Shown here: positions 49,785 to 59,809 of the stretch, in pieces
Layout: each line of letters begins with the position of its first letter
How positions within the stretch are numbered: position 1 is the stretch's first letter
Source: Paenibacillus guangzhouensis
GTDB taxonomy: Bacteria > Bacillota > Bacilli > Paenibacillales > Paenibacillaceae
Assembly: GCF_009363075.1 (NCBI RefSeq)
Contig: NZ_CP045293.1
Span: 3,534,001-3,598,000, forward strand
Reading direction: 5' to 3'
Length of the DNA stretch: 64,000 bases
The notes under the pieces: generated by a model
Database searches by the model: none
What the model saw: the letters and a program-made list of their open reading frames with translations, nothing else
Told to the model about the DNA's origin: nothing
Made by a program: the position numbers and the translations under genes

Positions 49785-49813
49785 AGTATAGTAAACCCTT
49801 GTCCCGTCGTCAA
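49785..49813 (-). promoter_or_regulatory. Strong sigma-A type promoter of the short transcript
   Basis: On the minus strand TTGACG (49808-49813) and TATACT (49785-49790) are separated by exactly 17 nt. It lies 15 nt past the stop of the DUF5107 gene. Confidence 0.75.
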
Positions 49814-49827
49814 TGCTCGCTATCATC

Positions 49828-51855
49828 TTACGGGCTGATTAAGCGGAAATCAATATGAACCGGCGGCGGGCAATTCGCCATCGCTTCCTCCAAGATCTCC
49901 GGCGTGACCTTTGTATGTCTCGCATTTGCCAGCTGCTTCGCATGATAATGATACCAGATGTCCACAATCCGCACTTCACCTTCGCGAATCACGGCGAACT
50001 CCTTACGGAATAGATTCTCGATAAATGTATGTTTATCCAGCTCCAGCGCAGCCGTTCCCATCATAATCTGAATCCGATCGCTTGCTGCATCAGCCGCAGG
50101 CAACGCTTCATAGACATCCCAAGCTTGCTGGTACGCCTTACTTGCAATTAATAGATTCAAGTACTCTTCAACAAACGCGCGATCAGGGAAGCCGTTCGCC
50201 AGCGCATATGCCTGTTCATAACAGGTGAGCGCGGCAGCCGTATCGCCTTGCTGCTGTTTCACAACCGCTAAGTTGCGATAGACCCAAGCCGACGGGGTCA
50301 TGCAGAGAGATTTTTCCCATGCTTCCACGGCTTCTTCCTCGCGCCCCTCTTCATATAACATAACGCCGTAATGCAGAAGAGACACCCAGGAAGGCTGTTC
50401 TGTTCGCGAAATACTCGCTTCCAGCAGCTTGAACCACTCTGCTTGAATCATCCAAGAAGCCGGGATGCTGCGAACATCTTGATCCGGCAGCCAACCCTCT
50501 TCTAGCAATGCGAGCCAAGGATATTGCGGCGCATCCAATGTGATGTCTTCGAATACGAATCCGAGCGGAATCGCTTGTTCGCCCTGCCTTTCGCGACGCA
50601 CCCGTTCCAATGCGCCCCAGCCAGACCCTCTGGATAACAGACGTGCCGGCTGTTTCTCTGCCAATCCTTGCAGCTTCAGATGTGTCCGATGTACTTCATC
50701 TTCGCTTAAGACGGAATCCACTTGCCCTTGAATGTATGATTTGGCTTCACGCCAAGGGGTCTCTAACGATTGTGCCGCCTGCACCTGGGTGACGCCGAAC
50801 ATCTGCGTAAAGTCCCAGACCGTATGGGCTGGCATATCGATTCCATGACGCTGAGTTGGCGCAAGTCCGCCTTGAACCTCGATATAATTGCCTTCCCCCG
50901 GCTTCGCAAGAAAATCACACCATCGTCTCCCCCCTCGGTGATTCCCCCAGCAGAACATTTTACGATAGCGCAGCAATGGCGTTGACCGTTCATAGAACAA
51001 GCGGCCGTCTTCATAAGCTACAGCCTCCCATGGCGAACGATGATCGGCATCCGTCTGGAAGAAGTATTCGTTCGAGAAAGGGATCCGCATCGGGTAAGAT
51101 GCGTCTACTTGCGGCGCAGACGGCAGATGCGGCAAATCGTCCAATCCAAACCCCTTGATCTCCGGATCCAAATAAATGACCTTACTCGTCGAAGAGAAAA
51201 CGCGCGCACCCTGCGTCTCTTCTACCGCGATGTTCGTCCACCAATACATCGGAACCGGCTTGTCGCTATCATTCACCATCCGGACATAGACCGCCAACTG
51301 TTCGGCGCCTGGCGGAAGATGGCAGTCGATATGCCAGAATATATTTTTACACCGTTCATATTCATAGAGTCGCAGAAATTCGTTGCCCTCCTCATCCTTC
51401 AACGCAGCAGCATGCAGCGGCGAGCATGTCGTAAAGGTATGACCGACTTGTCCAATATTCCATTCGATGCCGCCCGAGAACCACGCATTCAGAATCGATA
51501 GATTGGCCGGCTGAAGGACAGGATTACGATACAGAATCTCACGATCCGTTCGTTTATCTCTCAAAGCGTACAGACGACCGCCATATTCCGGCAGGAACGT
51601 TGCCTTCAAGATGTCATTTTCAAGGATGATAACCTTCAGTCCGATCGTGTTGCGTTCTCGAGTATAGCGATCCTGCATCCGGTAAGGCAAATACCGCTCC
51701 CCGGTCTCATATCCCAAATATTCGTGTTGTTCGGCCGTGAACGTTCCGTTCTCTGCTACGTCGATATGATAATGACGATTCCTGAACATCGGAAGCGGAT
51801 TCTCACCTGTTACCGGTGTCCCTTCCAAATATAATGTTGATAATGAGACTTTCAT
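49828..51855 (-). CDS. DUF5107 (mutarotase-fold) protein with TPR domain
   Basis: 675 residues from the ATG at 51855 with GTGAGGTG upstream. Residues about 1-330 form a DUF5107, aldose-epimerase-like beta sandwich (FLPEYGGRLYALRDKRTDREILYRN, GGIEWNIGQVGHTFTT, MYWWTNIAVEETQGARV). The C-terminal part has TPR-like helical pairs (EEAVEAWEKSLCMTPSAWVYRNLAVVKQQQGDTAAALTCYEQAYAL). Such proteins occur in glycan-degradation loci, role unknown. It lies 21 nt after the GH95 gene in the same operon. No signal peptide. Confidence 0.85.
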   Translation of the reverse strand: MKVSLSTLYLEGTPVTGENPLPMFRNRHYHIDVAENGTFTAEQHEYLGYETGERYLPYRMQDRYTRERNTIGLKVIILENDILKATFLPEYGGRLYALRDKRTDREILYRNPVLQPANLSILNAWFSGGIEWNIGQVGHTFTTCSPLHAAALKDEEGNEFLRLYEYERCKNIFWHIDCHLPPGAEQLAVYVRMVNDSDKPVPMYWWTNIAVEETQGARVFSSTSKVIYLDPEIKGFGLDDLPHLPSAPQVDASYPMRIPFSNEYFFQTDADHRSPWEAVAYEDGRLFYERSTPLLRYRKMFCWGNHRGGRRWCDFLAKPGEGNYIEVQGGLAPTQRHGIDMPAHTVWDFTQMFGVTQVQAAQSLETPWREAKSYIQGQVDSVLSEDEVHRTHLKLQGLAEKQPARLLSRGSGWGALERVRRERQGEQAIPLGFVFEDITLDAPQYPWLALLEEGWLPDQDVRSIPASWMIQAEWFKLLEASISRTEQPSWVSLLHYGVMLYEEGREEEAVEAWEKSLCMTPSAWVYRNLAVVKQQQGDTAAALTCYEQAYALANGFPDRAFVEEYLNLLIASKAYQQAWDVYEALPAADAASDRIQIMMGTAALELDKHTFIENLFRKEFAVIREGEVRIVDIWYHYHAKQLANARHTKVTPEILEEAMANCPPPVHIDFRLISP

Positions 51856-51876
51856 CGCAAGCACCTCACTCTTCAT

Positions 51877-54243
51877 TTATGTGCAGGTTAGTTCCTCTTC
51901 CGCCCATGTCAATTGAACCGCAACACCTGCCTTGCAGACGATCTCCATCATCGCCCCTTGATAACGAACTTGGCAGGTGCTGTCTCGATCGGCAATGATA
52001 GTGGCCTGCGTCAGCTTTCCATGCAACCATACCATACTTACCGTATAGCCTCCCCTTGCCCGAAGCCCATGGATATACCCATCCTGCCACTTGGCGGGCA
52101 GCGCTGGAAGGAGATGAATATCCATGAGATGGCTCTGCAGGAGCATTTCAGCGATCCCTGCAGCTGCGCCGAAGTTCCCGTCGATCTGGAACGGAGGATG
52201 CGCACAGAATAAATTCGGGTATATCCCGCCTTTACGATAGTTAAAGGCTTGGTCCGTACCGACCTGCATAAAATTGTCTAATAAGCGCAGTGCACGATCC
52301 CCGTCACGAAGCCGCGCCCACACGGCAACCTTCCAGCCCATGCTCCAGCCTGTCCCCTCATCGCCCCGCCGTTCCATCGTATTCCGCATCGCTTCACAAT
52401 AGGCTGGCGTATGCTCCATCGTGAATTGCCGACCTGGATACAGACCGAACAAATGCGAGAAGTGTCGATGCTGCGGATCAACTTCCTCAAAGTCCTCGTT
52501 CCATTCCACTAAGTACCCTTGACTGCTGATTTGTAGCGGCTTCAGCTTGATTAATACGTCTTCGCACCGGTTCGTGAATGTCTCATCCACACCTAATAAT
52601 CGACCCGCTTGCTCAGTAATCGACAACATTTCCCAGGCAATAGATAAATCCATCGCCGATGCTTCGGTCACGGATCGCGGCTGCCGGGTTACCGGATCAT
52701 AGAAATGATTCTCCGGCGAAGTCGAAGGACTCGTTATCCATTGCCCCTCCTCATTCTCGATCAACCAATCTAGCATGAACTCCGCTGCGCCTCTCATTAA
52801 TGGCCACGCCTTTTCTCTTAGAAAGCTTATGTCCTGATTGAACAAGTAATGCTCCCATAAATGCTGGCAGAGCCATGCGCCACCCATCGGCCAATACGCC
52901 CAAGTCGCTTCCCCGGTCGGACCTACATTGTTCGTTCGCCATATATCGGACATCGTATGCGCAGTCCATCCGTCACAGCCGTAATGGATTCGAGCGGTCT
53001 TCGCTCCCGTGACGGCCTGTTCCTCAATCAATTGGAAGAGAGGTTCATGGCATTCTGATAAATGGCAGCTCTCGGCTAACCAATAATTCATTTGCAAATT
53101 GATATTCAGATGGAAATCAGCATTCCATGGCGGCTGCACCATGTCATTCCATATGCCTTGCAGGTTCGCCGGCTGCGTCCCCGGCCGCGAGCTCGAGATC
53201 AAGAGGTAACGTCCGTATTGGAACAGTAGACGAGACATATCTAAATCTGTCTTGCCTTGTGCCATTCGCTTCAGCCTCTCGTCCGTCGGCCATGACTGAG
53301 TATATTCATGCTCAGGATCATGTAGTTCGAAGTCTACCCGCTGATGCAATCGTTGATAGTCAGTAACATGATCCGCTTCCAGCTCGACATAACACTTCTT
53401 CCCTGCCTGCTGAAGCGTATCCCTGCATACCACTGCGGGATCAATCGACGTCTGACCAGGCATCTCGTCAAATCGTGAATAACTCGTCGCACTTGTATAC
53501 AATAATGTGGCGTATGTAGCCCCCTTCAAATAAATCCCGTCAGATTCAAGCTCCGCGTTCCCATCCGTCTCTGCAATCTTGATCATTGCGGCGAACCGCA
53601 TGGATCGCCCTTCGTCATCGTAGACAACCGCTGGCTCAATCCTATTATTGTGGTTCTGAACCTTCGTCGGTGCTGTTCCCATCAGCAACAGCCCCTGTCC
53701 ATCAACCGAGACTTGATAACGAAGCAAGGAATCCATAGCGATCGTAACATCGAATCTATTAGCCTGGGCGGCTTCAAGCCGTACCGCCATCACTTGATCG
53801 ACAGCTGAAATGAACACTTTACGTATATGCTGCTCATCGCCTGAACCGATCTTCGTTGTCGCGATGGCGGTGTGCAAATCCAGCTCCCGTGTATAAGCCT
53901 CTTCTTTCGCAATTCCCTCAAAGTCTAAATAGACGTTGCCTAATGGCTGATAGGGCTGCACCCCATGCCCATCTGTTCCGAGCATATGATTCTCCACGAG
54001 CGCCTCTGCTTCCGCGTACTGCTTCGCTGCAATATAGTCTCTTGCAGCGGCTAGATAGGTCAAGGCATTTGGATTGTGCTCCTCCCGAGGATAACCCGCC
54101 CATAATGTATCTTCATTCATTTGCAGCCGATCACGTTCCACGCCCCCAAAGACCATGGCTCCCATCCTGCCATTTCCTAAAGGAAGTGCTTCCGTCCATT
54201 GTACAGCCGGTTGCTTGTACCACAATTTCGCAGCTTTTTGCAT
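51877..54243 (-). CDS. GH95 alpha-L-fucosidase (or alpha-L-galactosidase)
   Basis: 788 residues from the ATG at 54243, 9 nt after AAGGAG; the longer frame lacks a site. N-terminal GH95 beta domain (LWYKQPAVQWTEALPLGNGRMGAMVFGG...QMNEDTLWAGYP), then the (alpha/alpha)6 barrel with WNADFHLNINLQMNYW (the Asn pair), ITSPSTSPENHF (general acid Glu) and PPFQIDGNFGAAAGIAEML (the Asp). These are the catalytic positions known for 1,2-alpha-L-fucosidase. No signal peptide, so it works on imported oligosaccharides. It is divergent from an AraC regulator. Confidence 0.9.
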   Translation of the reverse strand: MQKAAKLWYKQPAVQWTEALPLGNGRMGAMVFGGVERDRLQMNEDTLWAGYPREEHNPNALTYLAAARDYIAAKQYAEAEALVENHMLGTDGHGVQPYQPLGNVYLDFEGIAKEEAYTRELDLHTAIATTKIGSGDEQHIRKVFISAVDQVMAVRLEAAQANRFDVTIAMDSLLRYQVSVDGQGLLLMGTAPTKVQNHNNRIEPAVVYDDEGRSMRFAAMIKIAETDGNAELESDGIYLKGATYATLLYTSATSYSRFDEMPGQTSIDPAVVCRDTLQQAGKKCYVELEADHVTDYQRLHQRVDFELHDPEHEYTQSWPTDERLKRMAQGKTDLDMSRLLFQYGRYLLISSSRPGTQPANLQGIWNDMVQPPWNADFHLNINLQMNYWLAESCHLSECHEPLFQLIEEQAVTGAKTARIHYGCDGWTAHTMSDIWRTNNVGPTGEATWAYWPMGGAWLCQHLWEHYLFNQDISFLREKAWPLMRGAAEFMLDWLIENEEGQWITSPSTSPENHFYDPVTRQPRSVTEASAMDLSIAWEMLSITEQAGRLLGVDETFTNRCEDVLIKLKPLQISSQGYLVEWNEDFEEVDPQHRHFSHLFGLYPGRQFTMEHTPAYCEAMRNTMERRGDEGTGWSMGWKVAVWARLRDGDRALRLLDNFMQVGTDQAFNYRKGGIYPNLFCAHPPFQIDGNFGAAAGIAEMLLQSHLMDIHLLPALPAKWQDGYIHGLRARGGYTVSMVWLHGKLTQATIIADRDSTCQVRYQGAMMEIVCKAGVAVQLTWAEEELTCT

Positions 54244-54329
54244 CTCATGACTCTCCTTAAGTTTTGTCGTCCAACGTGATCTCCATCGGCACCGTTCTCG
54301 TTGTTCTTGCATCGGTATTCACGAATACA

Positions 54330-54358
54330 TTGAAATGATATATTGGTAACGATAAGAT
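54330..54358 (+). promoter_or_regulatory. Putative promoter of the AraC gene at 54424
   Basis: TTGAAA (54330-54335) and TAAGAT (54353-54358) with 17 nt between them, 65 nt upstream of the start. Confidence 0.5.
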
Positions 54359-54423
54359 AGAAATAACACGATACTCCGATTTATAGAACAATATTATGAT
54401 TCGTATAGAGGTGGATTCCGCTC

Positions 54424-55257
54424 ATGTACCGTGAATGTTACTTGCCTGATTTCTCAGATATGCAATTCTTCTGCTTCCCTCATTCCGTTGGCTTCTATTC
54501 GAAGCCCTTTAATCACAACGTCAATCGGGAGACCGGCGTCAAAGACTACAGCCTTCACGTCGTTATGCATGGCAAAGGGTGGATCGAGCTCGATGATGTT
54601 GTCTATCCCTTGAAACAAGGCGATGCCTTTCTCCACTTCCCGAATAAGAAGATGCGCTATTACACCTCAGAGGATGATCGCTGGAAAACCTATTGGATTC
54701 AATTTTATGGACACCGTGTTCGAGATTTCTTGTTTGAGAAAGGGTTTGTTAAATCCTCTATCTGGTCCTTAAAACAATATGCACTTCTCCTTACTGCATT
54801 CGAAGAACTGCTCAAGGAAATTGAATCGAACAACTTCATGCGCCCATCACGCATCTCTTCCCTTACCTTTGCTACGCTTAATGAATTTATCTGCAATGCC
54901 TTGCCCTATGCGAATCTCAAACATAACCATAACTATGATCAAATCACCAACATTCTTCCGTTAATGCAGCAGGAAGCCCATTTGCCATTTATTCTTGAGA
55001 CGTGGGCCGAACGCGTAGGATTAACGCCGAACTATTTTTGCAGCTTGTTCAAGAAGACGACCAACATGACGCCTGTCACCTACGTCACGAAATGCCGGAT
55101 GCAGAAATGCAAGCAAATGCTGCTCGAAGACCCAACGCTACCCATCAAGGACGTCGCCTTACAATCGGGTTACCCGAGCACGAGCTACTTCAACAAAAAA
55201 TTCATGGAATACGAGGGCATTACCCCGCGCGAATTCCGAGATCTTCATACACGCTAG
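54424..55257 (+). CDS. AraC family regulator next to the GH95 operon
   Basis: 277 residues; ATG with AGAGGTGG upstream. N-terminal cupin (SLHVVMHGKGWIELDDVVYPLKQGDAFLHFPN, about 43-74) and C-terminal double HTH (about 178-277: AERVGLTPNYFCSLFKKTTNMTPVTYV, then LPIKDVALQSGYPSTSYFNKKFMEYEGITPREFR). Divergent from GH95-DUF5107, which it most likely controls in response to a sugar. Confidence 0.9.
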   Translation: MYRECYLPDFSDMQFFCFPHSVGFYSKPFNHNVNRETGVKDYSLHVVMHGKGWIELDDVVYPLKQGDAFLHFPNKKMRYYTSEDDRWKTYWIQFYGHRVRDFLFEKGFVKSSIWSLKQYALLLTAFEELLKEIESNNFMRPSRISSLTFATLNEFICNALPYANLKHNHNYDQITNILPLMQQEAHLPFILETWAERVGLTPNYFCSLFKKTTNMTPVTYVTKCRMQKCKQMLLEDPTLPIKDVALQSGYPSTSYFNKKFMEYEGITPREFRDLHTR

Positions 55258-55601
55258 ACACGCTCTGTCACGTTAGTAACAGAAGAATCAGACAGGCTTC
55301 CCCCGACTAGTTCTGTTGTGCAAGGGCTAATGTATGAGGCTCCGGTTCGTTCGCGAAGATCAGCGCCTAGAAATATTCGACTATGGAAATTTATTACTGC
55401 ATTCACGATCATTGTACACGTTTTCATAGCACAGTTAAATAACATTATTCCATGGGAATAGAACCACATTTCGATGGAATATCGACAAAAAAGAGCCCCT
55501 CCGTTCCGCCATGATTCATCCCTTTAGACCACAACTTACGTCAATCCAATCGTCTCCATTCGGAATAACGCCACCCGTATCTCTACGCGTGGCGCTATGC
55601 A
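55258..55601. other. 344-nt intergenic region between AraC and sulfatase genes
   Basis: Contains no supported gene. A hairpin at 55569-55594 lies near the sulfatase stop. A minus-strand frame (55254-55430) lacks a ribosome binding site and was not called. The rest shows no clear structure. Confidence 0.5.
55569..55594 (-). terminator. Hairpin downstream of the sulfatase gene
   Basis: CGCCAC-CGTA pairs with TACG-GTGGCG, one C-C mismatch and a 4-nt loop. On the minus strand it is followed by GTTATTCC, a poor T-run, so termination may be weak. Confidence 0.5.
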
Positions 55602-57110
55602 TTAAGCATGCCAAATCCGAGGCATCGGCATCGGCTCTTTACCGAGCTCGGCCCAGATATATTTCAACAGCAGTTCTTGTTTTAAAGTTTGAGCACTAGG
55701 ATCATCCCACAGATTATGAAGCTCACCGGGATCCCGCTCCAGATCGAACATTTCTCCATAGGTCTGGTTGTAATAGACGGTGATTTTATATCGTGCATCG
55801 ACGTACGTCTTCTGATGAATCGTCGTCGGCTCATGATGGAACTCACAGATGGCATGATCGCGTGCATGCGTGCTTGAGCCGCACCATACATCTCGCTGGT
55901 CAACTCCTGTCATGATCGGTGGAATAGCAATATCGCTGAAACGGAGGAACGTCGGTGCAAGATCAACAAGGGATTGTATCGCTGAAGATTGTGCTCCGCT
56001 AGGCACATGACCGGGATAACGCACAAGGAATGGCAGCTTGATCAAATCCTCGTAATGGAATCCGCCTTTATGCTGGAGACCGTGCTGTCCGAAGAAATGG
56101 CCATGATCCGTCGTGAACACGACGATTGTATTCTTCGCCAAATCCAGCTCATCGAGCTTATCTAGAATCCGTCCGATATATTTGTCCATCAAGCTGATCA
56201 TGCCGTAATAAGTCGCGACAAGCTGCTTCCGTTCTGCTTTCGAGGTCAAATGTGAGTGATACCCATGAATCCCATTGCCCGTCTCGCGCAAGTGACTGAA
56301 ATCCGGTTGTTCCTCCTGCGTCATCGCGAAATGCGGCGGATTCCGGTCATGCTCCCCCGGTGACATCTCCGGAATCGTCAGTCCATTCGGATCATACATC
56401 CTATCCCAAGGCGCGGGGACGAGATAATCCGGGTGCGGATCGAAGAAGCTGGACCACAAGAAAAATGGCTTATCTTCCGCCTTAGATTGCTCGAGCACCG
56501 CATTGCTTCGCTCCGCAATCCACGTATTGTAATGGAATTCCTCTGGGATCGGCCACGTATGCTTAATCGCACGATCCATCGTCCCCGTAGGCGCGACAAA
56601 ATAATCCCGCCAGTTCGTACATCCTTTTTCCTCCAGCCATAATGCATAATGCTGGCCAACGTGCGCTTCGTTCGTATGGTTGCGCGTTAATGCCACATGA
56701 TCGAATCCATAGAACGGTCCCTCATATGACCGCCAGAACGCCAAGTCCTGTAAGATTGGATAAGATTCGAGCGACGGATATTGCTCCGTTCCGTGAAGCG
56801 GTTGGAAGTGAGCTTTTCCAATCAATGCCGTCGTATACCCTGCGGCACGGAACTCATCGCCAACCGTTCTCCGATCCTCAAGCAGCTTCGTCCCGAGCGT
56901 CCATGCGCCATGCTGACTCGGGTACATCCCTGTAATGATCGAGGCACGCGTCGGGGTACATGTCGGATTCGGGCAATAGGCACGTGTGAACGTCGTCCCT
57001 TCTCTTACCAATCGGTCCAGATTAGGCGTATCGATCTCAGGGTTAAATGCACCGATCGTATTCCAATGCTGCTGATCACTCGTGATCAACAAAATGTTCG
57101 GTCTGTTCAT
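55602..57110 (-). CDS. Sulfatase (S1 family, formylglycine type)
   Basis: 502 residues; ATG with GAAGGAG upstream. The N-terminal RPNILLITSDQQHWNTIG metal-binding segment, the CTPTR signature (Cys51 to Arg55, where Cys is converted to formylglycine), then VVFTTDHGHFFGQHGLQHKGG with the metal Asp/His. No signal peptide, so the enzyme is cytoplasmic and acts on imported sulfated sugars. It needs a formylglycine-generating or anSME maturase, which is not encoded in the window. With GH95 next door, sulfated fucose-containing glycans are plausible substrates. Confidence 0.9.
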   Translation of the reverse strand: MNRPNILLITSDQQHWNTIGAFNPEIDTPNLDRLVREGTTFTRAYCPNPTCTPTRASIITGMYPSQHGAWTLGTKLLEDRRTVGDEFRAAGYTTALIGKAHFQPLHGTEQYPSLESYPILQDLAFWRSYEGPFYGFDHVALTRNHTNEAHVGQHYALWLEEKGCTNWRDYFVAPTGTMDRAIKHTWPIPEEFHYNTWIAERSNAVLEQSKAEDKPFFLWSSFFDPHPDYLVPAPWDRMYDPNGLTIPEMSPGEHDRNPPHFAMTQEEQPDFSHLRETGNGIHGYHSHLTSKAERKQLVATYYGMISLMDKYIGRILDKLDELDLAKNTIVVFTTDHGHFFGQHGLQHKGGFHYEDLIKLPFLVRYPGHVPSGAQSSAIQSLVDLAPTFLRFSDIAIPPIMTGVDQRDVWCGSSTHARDHAICEFHHEPTTIHQKTYVDARYKITVYYNQTYGEMFDLERDPGELHNLWDDPSAQTLKQELLLKYIWAELGKEPMPMPRIWHA

Positions 57111-57227
57111 CCAATCTACTCCTTCATCAACATATTTTTATCGTTACTAAGAAGCTTATCTTGTCTCATCCTGGATGGAAATGTCATAATGTATTTAGCA
57201 TAATGTTAGGTATATTGGAGGTAGCGC

Positions 57228-58091
57228 ATGAAAGAACATGCCGTTGAATTCGCGGATCTATGGCATCACATGCCCTCGAAACTCGAGCGTACCGGGGGAT
57301 TCTGGCTTGTCAGGGCAGGACGCAATCTCGCCAAACCCCATTATCATGTGGGTCCGAAGCAGATTGATTGCTATGGATGGCATGTGATCGTGAGCGGGGA
57401 TCTTCAGCTCATACACCAGAATGAAGTCATAACCCTGCATGCAGGCGACCTATTCTGTCTCTTTCCGCATATGACGTATGAATATCGCATTGCTTCGCCT
57501 GAACCGCTGCGCATGGTCTGGCTCACCATGGAGGGTCCCCAAATGCGCGAATTGATGCGGACGATCGGACTCACCGTTCAACAGCCATACCGTGTCTCTG
57601 CCATGCATCGCCCAGGATTTCGCTACTTGCTGCACATAGAGCAGATGATTTGGAGTGAAACACCAGAACAGCCTCGTCTTCTTCCCCTCCTCACTGCGCT
57701 GCTTCGTCTATTCGAGCATTTGGAGGTAGACGCGGAAGATCGAGGTACTGAGAAAGGACAACCGAACACCCCTTGGATTCAAGAGGTGCTTCATTTCCTT
57801 CAGCTGCATTATGCGGAGCCCTTGCGAATTGAAGCCATTGCGCATCGCTTCGGCTTTCATCGATCTTATTTCACACAGCATTTCAAGCAGAAGACGGAGC
57901 AATCACCACAGCAATATCTCCAGCAACTTCGACTGGATCGCGCGAAAGAACTGCTATGCAGCACCAGCTTATCGATCGGAGAAATCGCATTATCCGTTGG
58001 ATATCCAGACTTATATATGTTCTCTCGCGCCTTTAAAGCGCAGACTGGCCGTTCGCCGACGGCCTATCGCGAAGTGAATCACTCCGAGTAA
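57228..58091 (+). CDS. AraC family regulator next to the sulfatase
   Basis: 287 residues; ATG with GGAGGT upstream. Cupin sensor domain (about 37-90: KPHYHVGPKQIDCYGWHVIVSGDLQLIHQNEVITLHAGDLFCLFP) and AraC double HTH (about 190-285: IEAIAHRFGFHRSYFTQHFKQKTEQSPQQYL, then LSIGEIALSVGYPDLYMFSRAFKAQTGRSPTAYR). It is divergent from the sulfatase gene, with 117 nt between the starts, and is presumably its regulator. Confidence 0.9.
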   Translation: MKEHAVEFADLWHHMPSKLERTGGFWLVRAGRNLAKPHYHVGPKQIDCYGWHVIVSGDLQLIHQNEVITLHAGDLFCLFPHMTYEYRIASPEPLRMVWLTMEGPQMRELMRTIGLTVQQPYRVSAMHRPGFRYLLHIEQMIWSETPEQPRLLPLLTALLRLFEHLEVDAEDRGTEKGQPNTPWIQEVLHFLQLHYAEPLRIEAIAHRFGFHRSYFTQHFKQKTEQSPQQYLQQLRLDRAKELLCSTSLSIGEIALSVGYPDLYMFSRAFKAQTGRSPTAYREVNHSE

Positions 58092-58107
58092 CACGTCGTA
58101 CAGCAGC

Positions 58108-58140
58108 AAAAAAAGCCCCCGGATCCTCCGAGGGCTCTTA
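58108..58140 (-). terminator. Terminator of leuA
   Basis: On the minus strand AGCCCTCGG and CCGGGGGCT pair with one mismatch around a 5-nt loop, then seven T. Confidence 0.85.
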
Positions 58141-58152
58141 CGTATGTTGTAA

Positions 58153-59685
58153 TTAGCTTACTGTCGCATCCAACAGAATCGCGTTGATTCCATTCAGGAA
58201 AGCAATTGCGCTCGCCTTAATGATGTCCGTGTCCATCGCGCGTCCTGTATAGACCTTATCTTGATAGACAACGCGAATGTTGACCCGTCCCACGGCATCT
58301 TTGCCGCGTGAAAGACTGTTGATCTTATAATCTTTAAGTTCCACATCAAGTCCTACCAGCGTCTTAATGACGCTGTACAACGCATCGATTGGCCCATCTC
58401 CGACACTGCTGTCGGTCAGAATCTCTTCCCCTTTACGCAGCCGTACCGTTGCCGTCGGGTGCAGCTCATTGCTCACCACTTGGAACGAATCCAGCTCATA
58501 CAACTGATGTTCGCCTTGCGCCAACGTCCGGTGATTCGTCACCAAATAGAACACATCGTGGTCATATACTTCTTTTTTGGCATCAGCCAGTGTTAAGAAC
58601 TTGTTGAACAATTGCTCGAAATCCGCTGTGTCGCTCGTATCGAATCCCATCTTCTCGACCGCGTTCTTGAACGCATGCCGACCCGAACGCGCGGTCAAGA
58701 TCAGTTCCATGCTCTCAGCGCCGACTTCTTCCGGCGTCATAATCTCGTAAACCTGCTTATCCTTCAACAATCCGTCCTGATGGATGCCTGAAGAGTGCGC
58801 AAATGCATTCTCTCCTGTTATGGCCTTGTTCACCTGCACATCTAGTCCCGTCAAATGGCTAACCAGGCGCGACGTTCTGACAAGCTCCTTGGTATTAATA
58901 TTCGTCGTGCAGCCATAGAAATTCTCTCTGACCTTCATGCCCATGACGACTTCTTCGAGCGATGCGTTACCTGCGCGCTCACCAAGGCCGTTAATCGTAA
59001 CCTCGATTTTCTGTGCGCCGTTCTTGATCGCGCTGAGCGTATTCGCCGTCGCCATGCCAAGATCATTGTGGCAGTGGACGCTTAGAATGACGTCCGGATT
59101 CAAATTCTTCAACCGGTCATTGATGCGATAGATCAAATGCCCGAATTCCTCAGGAACAGCGAAGCCTACCGTATCCGGTACGTTAATCATCGTCGCGCCA
59201 GCCTTCACGACAGCTTCAATGGTGCTCCACAAATATTCGAAATCCGATCTCGAGGCATCTTCGGTCGAATATTGCACATGTGGCAGCAGTGTCTTCGCAT
59301 ACTTCACCGCATCGACGCCCATCTGCATAACAGCATCCTTCGAACGATTGAACTTCTTCTCAACGTGGATGTTGGATGTCCCAAGGACAATATGAATCAG
59401 TGGATTCTGTGCCAGCTTGATGCTCTCATAGACCGCATCGATATCGCCTTTCACGGCGCGCGCCAGCGCGGTAATCGAGACGGTGTCCCCTACGCTGCGG
59501 GCAATCTCTTGCACCGCTTGGAAATCGCCAAGGGAAGAGGCAGGGAATCCTGCTTCGATAATGTCGACCTGCAGACGTTTCAGCTGCTGGGCAATCTCGA
59601 TTTTTTGATGCAAATTCAGCTTTGCACCTGGGACCTGCTCTCCATCTCGTAATGTTGTATCGAATACGATAATATTGCGACTCAT
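58153..59685 (-). CDS. leuA: 2-isopropylmalate synthase
   Basis: 510 residues from the ATG at 59685, 8 nt after GAGGAGG. It has the HMGL-like barrel: [42 protein letters not shown] (metal-binding His-X-His) and [17 protein letters not shown], and the C-terminal LeuA allosteric domain ([19 protein letters not shown]...[36 protein letters not shown]) that binds leucine. It makes 2-isopropylmalate from 2-oxoisovalerate and acetyl-CoA, the first step of leucine synthesis. A T-box with a leucine specifier precedes it. No leuBCD or ilv genes follow; it stands alone. Confidence 0.97.
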   Translation of the reverse strand: MSRNIIVFDTTLRDGEQVPGAKLNLHQKIEIAQQLKRLQVDIIEAGFPASSLGDFQAVQEIARSVGDTVSITALARAVKGDIDAVYESIKLAQNPLIHIVLGTSNIHVEKKFNRSKDAVMQMGVDAVKYAKTLLPHVQYSTEDASRSDFEYLWSTIEAVVKAGATMINVPDTVGFAVPEEFGHLIYRINDRLKNLNPDVILSVHCHNDLGMATANTLSAIKNGAQKIEVTINGLGERAGNASLEEVVMGMKVRENFYGCTTNINTKELVRTSRLVSHLTGLDVQVNKAITGENAFAHSSGIHQDGLLKDKQVYEIMTPEEVGAESMELILTARSGRHAFKNAVEKMGFDTSDTADFEQLFNKFLTLADAKKEVYDHDVFYLVTNHRTLAQGEHQLYELDSFQVVSNELHPTATVRLRKGEEILTDSSVGDGPIDALYSVIKTLVGLDVELKDYKINSLSRGKDAVGRVNIRVVYQDKVYTGRAMDTDIIKASAIAFLNGINAILLDATVS

Positions 59686-59774
59686 ATGATTTCCTCCTCT
59701 ATTTTCGTTCATTATTGAAGTCATGGATATTCTCTATGTTAAGGTTTGTTGGTTAAACCCGGAATTTAACCAAC

Positions 59775-59809
59775 AAAAAAACCCCGTCTCTACGTATAGA
59801 GACGAGGTT
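59775..59809 (-). terminator. Regulated terminator of the leuA T-box
   Basis: AACCTCGTCTCTA pairs with TAGAGACGGGGTT around TACG, followed by seven T. It is the alternative to the antiterminator formed with the T-box sequence. Confidence 0.9.

Noticed and set aside
55254-55430. Minus-strand frame of about 58 codons overlapping the end of the AraC gene
   Set aside because: The end looks somewhat protein-like, but there is no ribosome binding site, no terminator of its own and no recognised family.
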